Positions 14,839 to 16,126 of a DNA stretch of 16,126 nt are shown one piece after another. The translations under genes and the position numbers were made by a program. Below the pieces are notes generated by a model. It made no database searches and had not been told where the DNA came from. It saw only the letters and a list, made by a program, of their open reading frames with translations. Each line of letters opens with the position of its first letter. Position 1 is the stretch's first letter. The stretch is from UBA2253 sp964646985. GTDB taxonomy: Bacteria > Bacillota_I > Bacilli_A > ML615J-28 > CAG-698. The DNA is taken from the NCBI GenBank assembly GCA_964646985.1, contig CAZYFI010000026.1:1-16126 (forward strand), given 5' to 3'.

Positions 14839-14930
14839 CCCCGATTGATTCTATGAAGTGGGTTGATGAAAATATGACGAAATATTTTCCACTTGGAGTA
14901 TTTAAAGATATAGGTGCAAATCATGAATAA
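14835..14930 (+). pseudogene. Out-of-frame C-terminal tail of the beta subunit
   Basis: Thirty-one codons, ATG to TAA, encode a peptide rich in tail features of VorA/KorB-type beta subunits (MTPIDSMKWV near the start, YFPLGVFKD near the end). The ATG overlaps the upstream TGA as ATGA, so it could in principle be translated as a separate coupled peptide, although only a weak GGG precedes it. The stop at 14928-14930 overlaps the gamma start, which is the tight junction expected of the intact beta gene. Confidence 0.8.
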
Positions 14931-15477
14931 GGCAAAACGAATCACAATTGCTGGATTTGGGGGCCAAGGTGTCATGATGATTGGCCAAATGCTTGCGTAT
15001 GCGGGAAATGAAGCGGAAATCAATAGCCTTTGGTTTCCATCCTACGGTCCTGAAACCAGAGGAGGAACAGCAAATTGCTCGGTTACTTTATCACCAACAC
15101 TGATTAATTCTCCTGTATTTTCCAAAGCCGATACATTGATCGTCTTAAATAAACCTTCCTTAACGAAATTTTGGGATAAAGTTGAAAAAGATGGAACATT
15201 AATATATAATGCTTCTTTGATTACTGAAGACGTTTCTCGCAATGATTGCTTTGCTTATGGCATTCCTGCCAATGATTTGGCACAAGAGTTAGGGAATCCA
15301 AAAGTCGCCAATATGATTATTTTAGGAGCTTATTTGTTTTTAAATCCAGATTTTAGCAATGAAATCATTGAACATGTATTAACAAAGATTCTTGGTTCTG
15401 GAAAGCAACATCTGGTTGATATCAATCTTCTGGCCATTCAAAAAGGAAAAGAATACATTTCTAAGTTGGTGAAATAA
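14923..15477 (+). CDS. 2-oxoacid:ferredoxin oxidoreductase, gamma subunit
   Basis: 184 residues, the usual length. GFGGQGV (11-17) and SYGPETRGG (40-48) are hallmarks of the gamma domain of pyruvate/2-oxoacid oxidoreductases, which shapes the CoA-binding and active-site region. Start at ATG 14923 with AGGTG six bases upstream; the in-frame GTG at 14914 lies in the Shine-Dalgarno itself. The start overlaps the frameshifted beta tail by 8 bases, in keeping with the overlapped style of these operons. The stop is directly followed by the TTG start of the phosphate butyryltransferase gene. Confidence 0.93.
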   Translation: MNKAKRITIAGFGGQGVMMIGQMLAYAGNEAEINSLWFPSYGPETRGGTANCSVTLSPTLINSPVFSKADTLIVLNKPSLTKFWDKVEKDGTLIYNASLITEDVSRNDCFAYGIPANDLAQELGNPKVANMIILGAYLFLNPDFSNEIIEHVLTKILGSGKQHLVDINLLAIQKGKEYISKLVK

Positions 15478-16126
15478 TTGAAACATTTAGATGATTTACT
15501 ATGGAAAGCTAAGTCTTTGCCTACCCAAAAGCTTGCGGTTGTTTCAGCAAATGATGAACCAGTTATTGAAGCAGTAGATGCTGCTTTAAAAATGGGATTC
15601 ATTCATCCTGTGTTAATCGGAGAAAAAAAAGCGATACTTGAATTGCTTAATAAAAAAGGCTTTGATGAAACCCAGTATGAAATCATTGACGCTAATAGTG
15701 ATGAACAAGCTTCTTTTATTGCCATGGAACTCGTTCGATCACAAAAGGTTGATTTTGTGATGAAAGGACTTCTTGACACAAAGGTTTTGCTAAAAGCAGT
15801 GGTGAATAAGGAGTTTGGAATTAGAAAAGCGCCTTTGTTATCACATGTTGGTTTGATTTCCTATTCTGATTATAATCGTATATTATTTGTTACGGATGGG
15901 GCTATGAATATCGCCCCTGAAGTAAGTGATAAAGTGGCAATTATTCAAAATGCAGTTATGCTAGCTAAAACGCTTGGCTATCAATGTCCTAAAGTAGGAT
16001 TGGTGGCTGCTGTGGAAAAAGTGAATCCAAAAATGGCATCAACAGTTGATGCAGAAGCAATTGTCAATTTGTACAAACAAGGACAAATATCTGATTGTAT
16101 GGTTGATGGACCATTTGCTATTGATA
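15478..16126 (+). CDS. ptb: Phosphate butyryltransferase (acyl-CoA phosphotransferase), C-terminus cut by window edge
   Basis: Transfers the acyl group from butyryl- or branched-chain acyl-CoA to phosphate, giving acyl phosphate for ATP formation by a butyrate kinase, presumably the next gene outside the window. The 216 visible residues cover about the first 70% of the roughly 300-residue family: the MKHLDDLLWKAKSLP start, VMKGLLDTKVLLKAV (about 99-113) and VDGPFAID at the edge. The start is TTG at 15478, immediately after the TAA of the gamma gene, with GGTGA five bases upstream; no in-frame ATG near it would retain the family N-terminus. A phosphate acetyltransferase is less likely given the branched-chain operon. 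Confidence 0.92.
   Translation, partial: MKHLDDLLWKAKSLPTQKLAVVSANDEPVIEAVDAALKMGFIHPVLIGEKKAILELLNKKGFDETQYEIIDANSDEQASFIAMELVRSQKVDFVMKGLLDTKVLLKAVVNKEFGIRKAPLLSHVGLISYSDYNRILFVTDGAMNIAPEVSDKVAIIQNAVMLAKTLGYQCPKVGLVAAVEKVNPKMASTVDAEAIVNLYKQGQISDCMVDGPFAID

Noticed and set aside
14831..14842. Programmed -1 frameshifting in the beta subunit gene
   Set aside because: The codons around the junction (AAC TGG GAA TGA) do not form a slippery X XXY YYZ heptamer, and re-pairing of the Glu tRNA on GGA would be poor. A lost G or a base-calling error is simpler.
1..16126. CRISPR array, transposon ends, tRNA or rRNA genes
   Set aside because: Intergenic spaces are short and show no direct repeat arrays, cloverleaf sequences, transposase fragments or rRNA-like stretches.

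Overview
The window is AT-rich, densely packed bacterial DNA using the standard code: UGA occurs as a terminal stop (for example in the ornithine carbamoyltransferase gene) and Trp is UGG. Shine-Dalgarno sites of the AGGAGG type, CcpA-type catabolite-control (cre-like) boxes, extended -10 promoters, arginine deiminase fermentation and ferredoxin-linked 2-oxoacid oxidation together suggest an anaerobic or facultative, amino-acid-fermenting low-GC Bacillota, perhaps in the Bacilli/Erysipelotrichia/Mollicutes-related range. The sequence alone does not fix the genus.

Layout. (1) 1-2713, minus strand: an arginine deiminase operon, arcA-arcB-arcC, with arcC cut by the window edge. It makes ATP from arginine via citrulline and carbamoyl phosphate. 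(2) 2874-4819, plus strand: three single genes, namely an OsmC-like protein, a UPF0316/DUF2179 membrane protein and an unusual Fpg/Nei-type DNA glycosylase lacking the N-terminal proline nucleophile. Terminators follow the second and third. (3) 4920-10955, plus strand: a tightly overlapped operon of five subunits resembling the HcnABC/sarcosine-oxidase/archaeal dye-linked proline dehydrogenase superfamily, split into small separate polypeptides: [2Fe-2S] protein, FAD/NAD-type flavoprotein, 2x[4Fe-4S] ferredoxin, BFD-type [2Fe-2S] protein and DAO-type flavoprotein. A delta-1-pyrroline-5-carboxylate dehydrogenase and an RlmI-type rRNA methyltransferase follow. The likely pathway is proline to P5C to glutamate, with electrons leaving through iron-sulfur carriers. 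(4) 11127-16126, plus strand: a branched-chain amino acid fermentation operon comprising leucine/valine dehydrogenase, a small P-loop ATPase, a four-subunit 2-oxoacid:ferredoxin oxidoreductase (delta, alpha, beta, gamma) and phosphate butyryltransferase, cut by the window edge. It converts Leu/Val/Ile to 2-oxoacids, then acyl-CoA, then acyl phosphate, presumably then ATP by a kinase beyond the window.

The region is therefore an amino-acid energy-metabolism island (arginine, probably proline, branched-chain amino acids). cre-like boxes lie at the promoters of both the arginine and branched-chain operons, suggesting shared repression by preferred sugars. The clearest anomaly is in the oxidoreductase beta subunit. 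Its frame stops at 14838, but the expected C-terminal tail continues in the -1 frame to 14930, as if one G had been lost from a GGGG run at about 14831. No stretch over 300 bases lacks a gene. The longest gaps (2714-2873 and 10956-11126) hold promoters, operator-like sites and a terminator. I saw no tRNA, rRNA, insertion sequence or CRISPR array.
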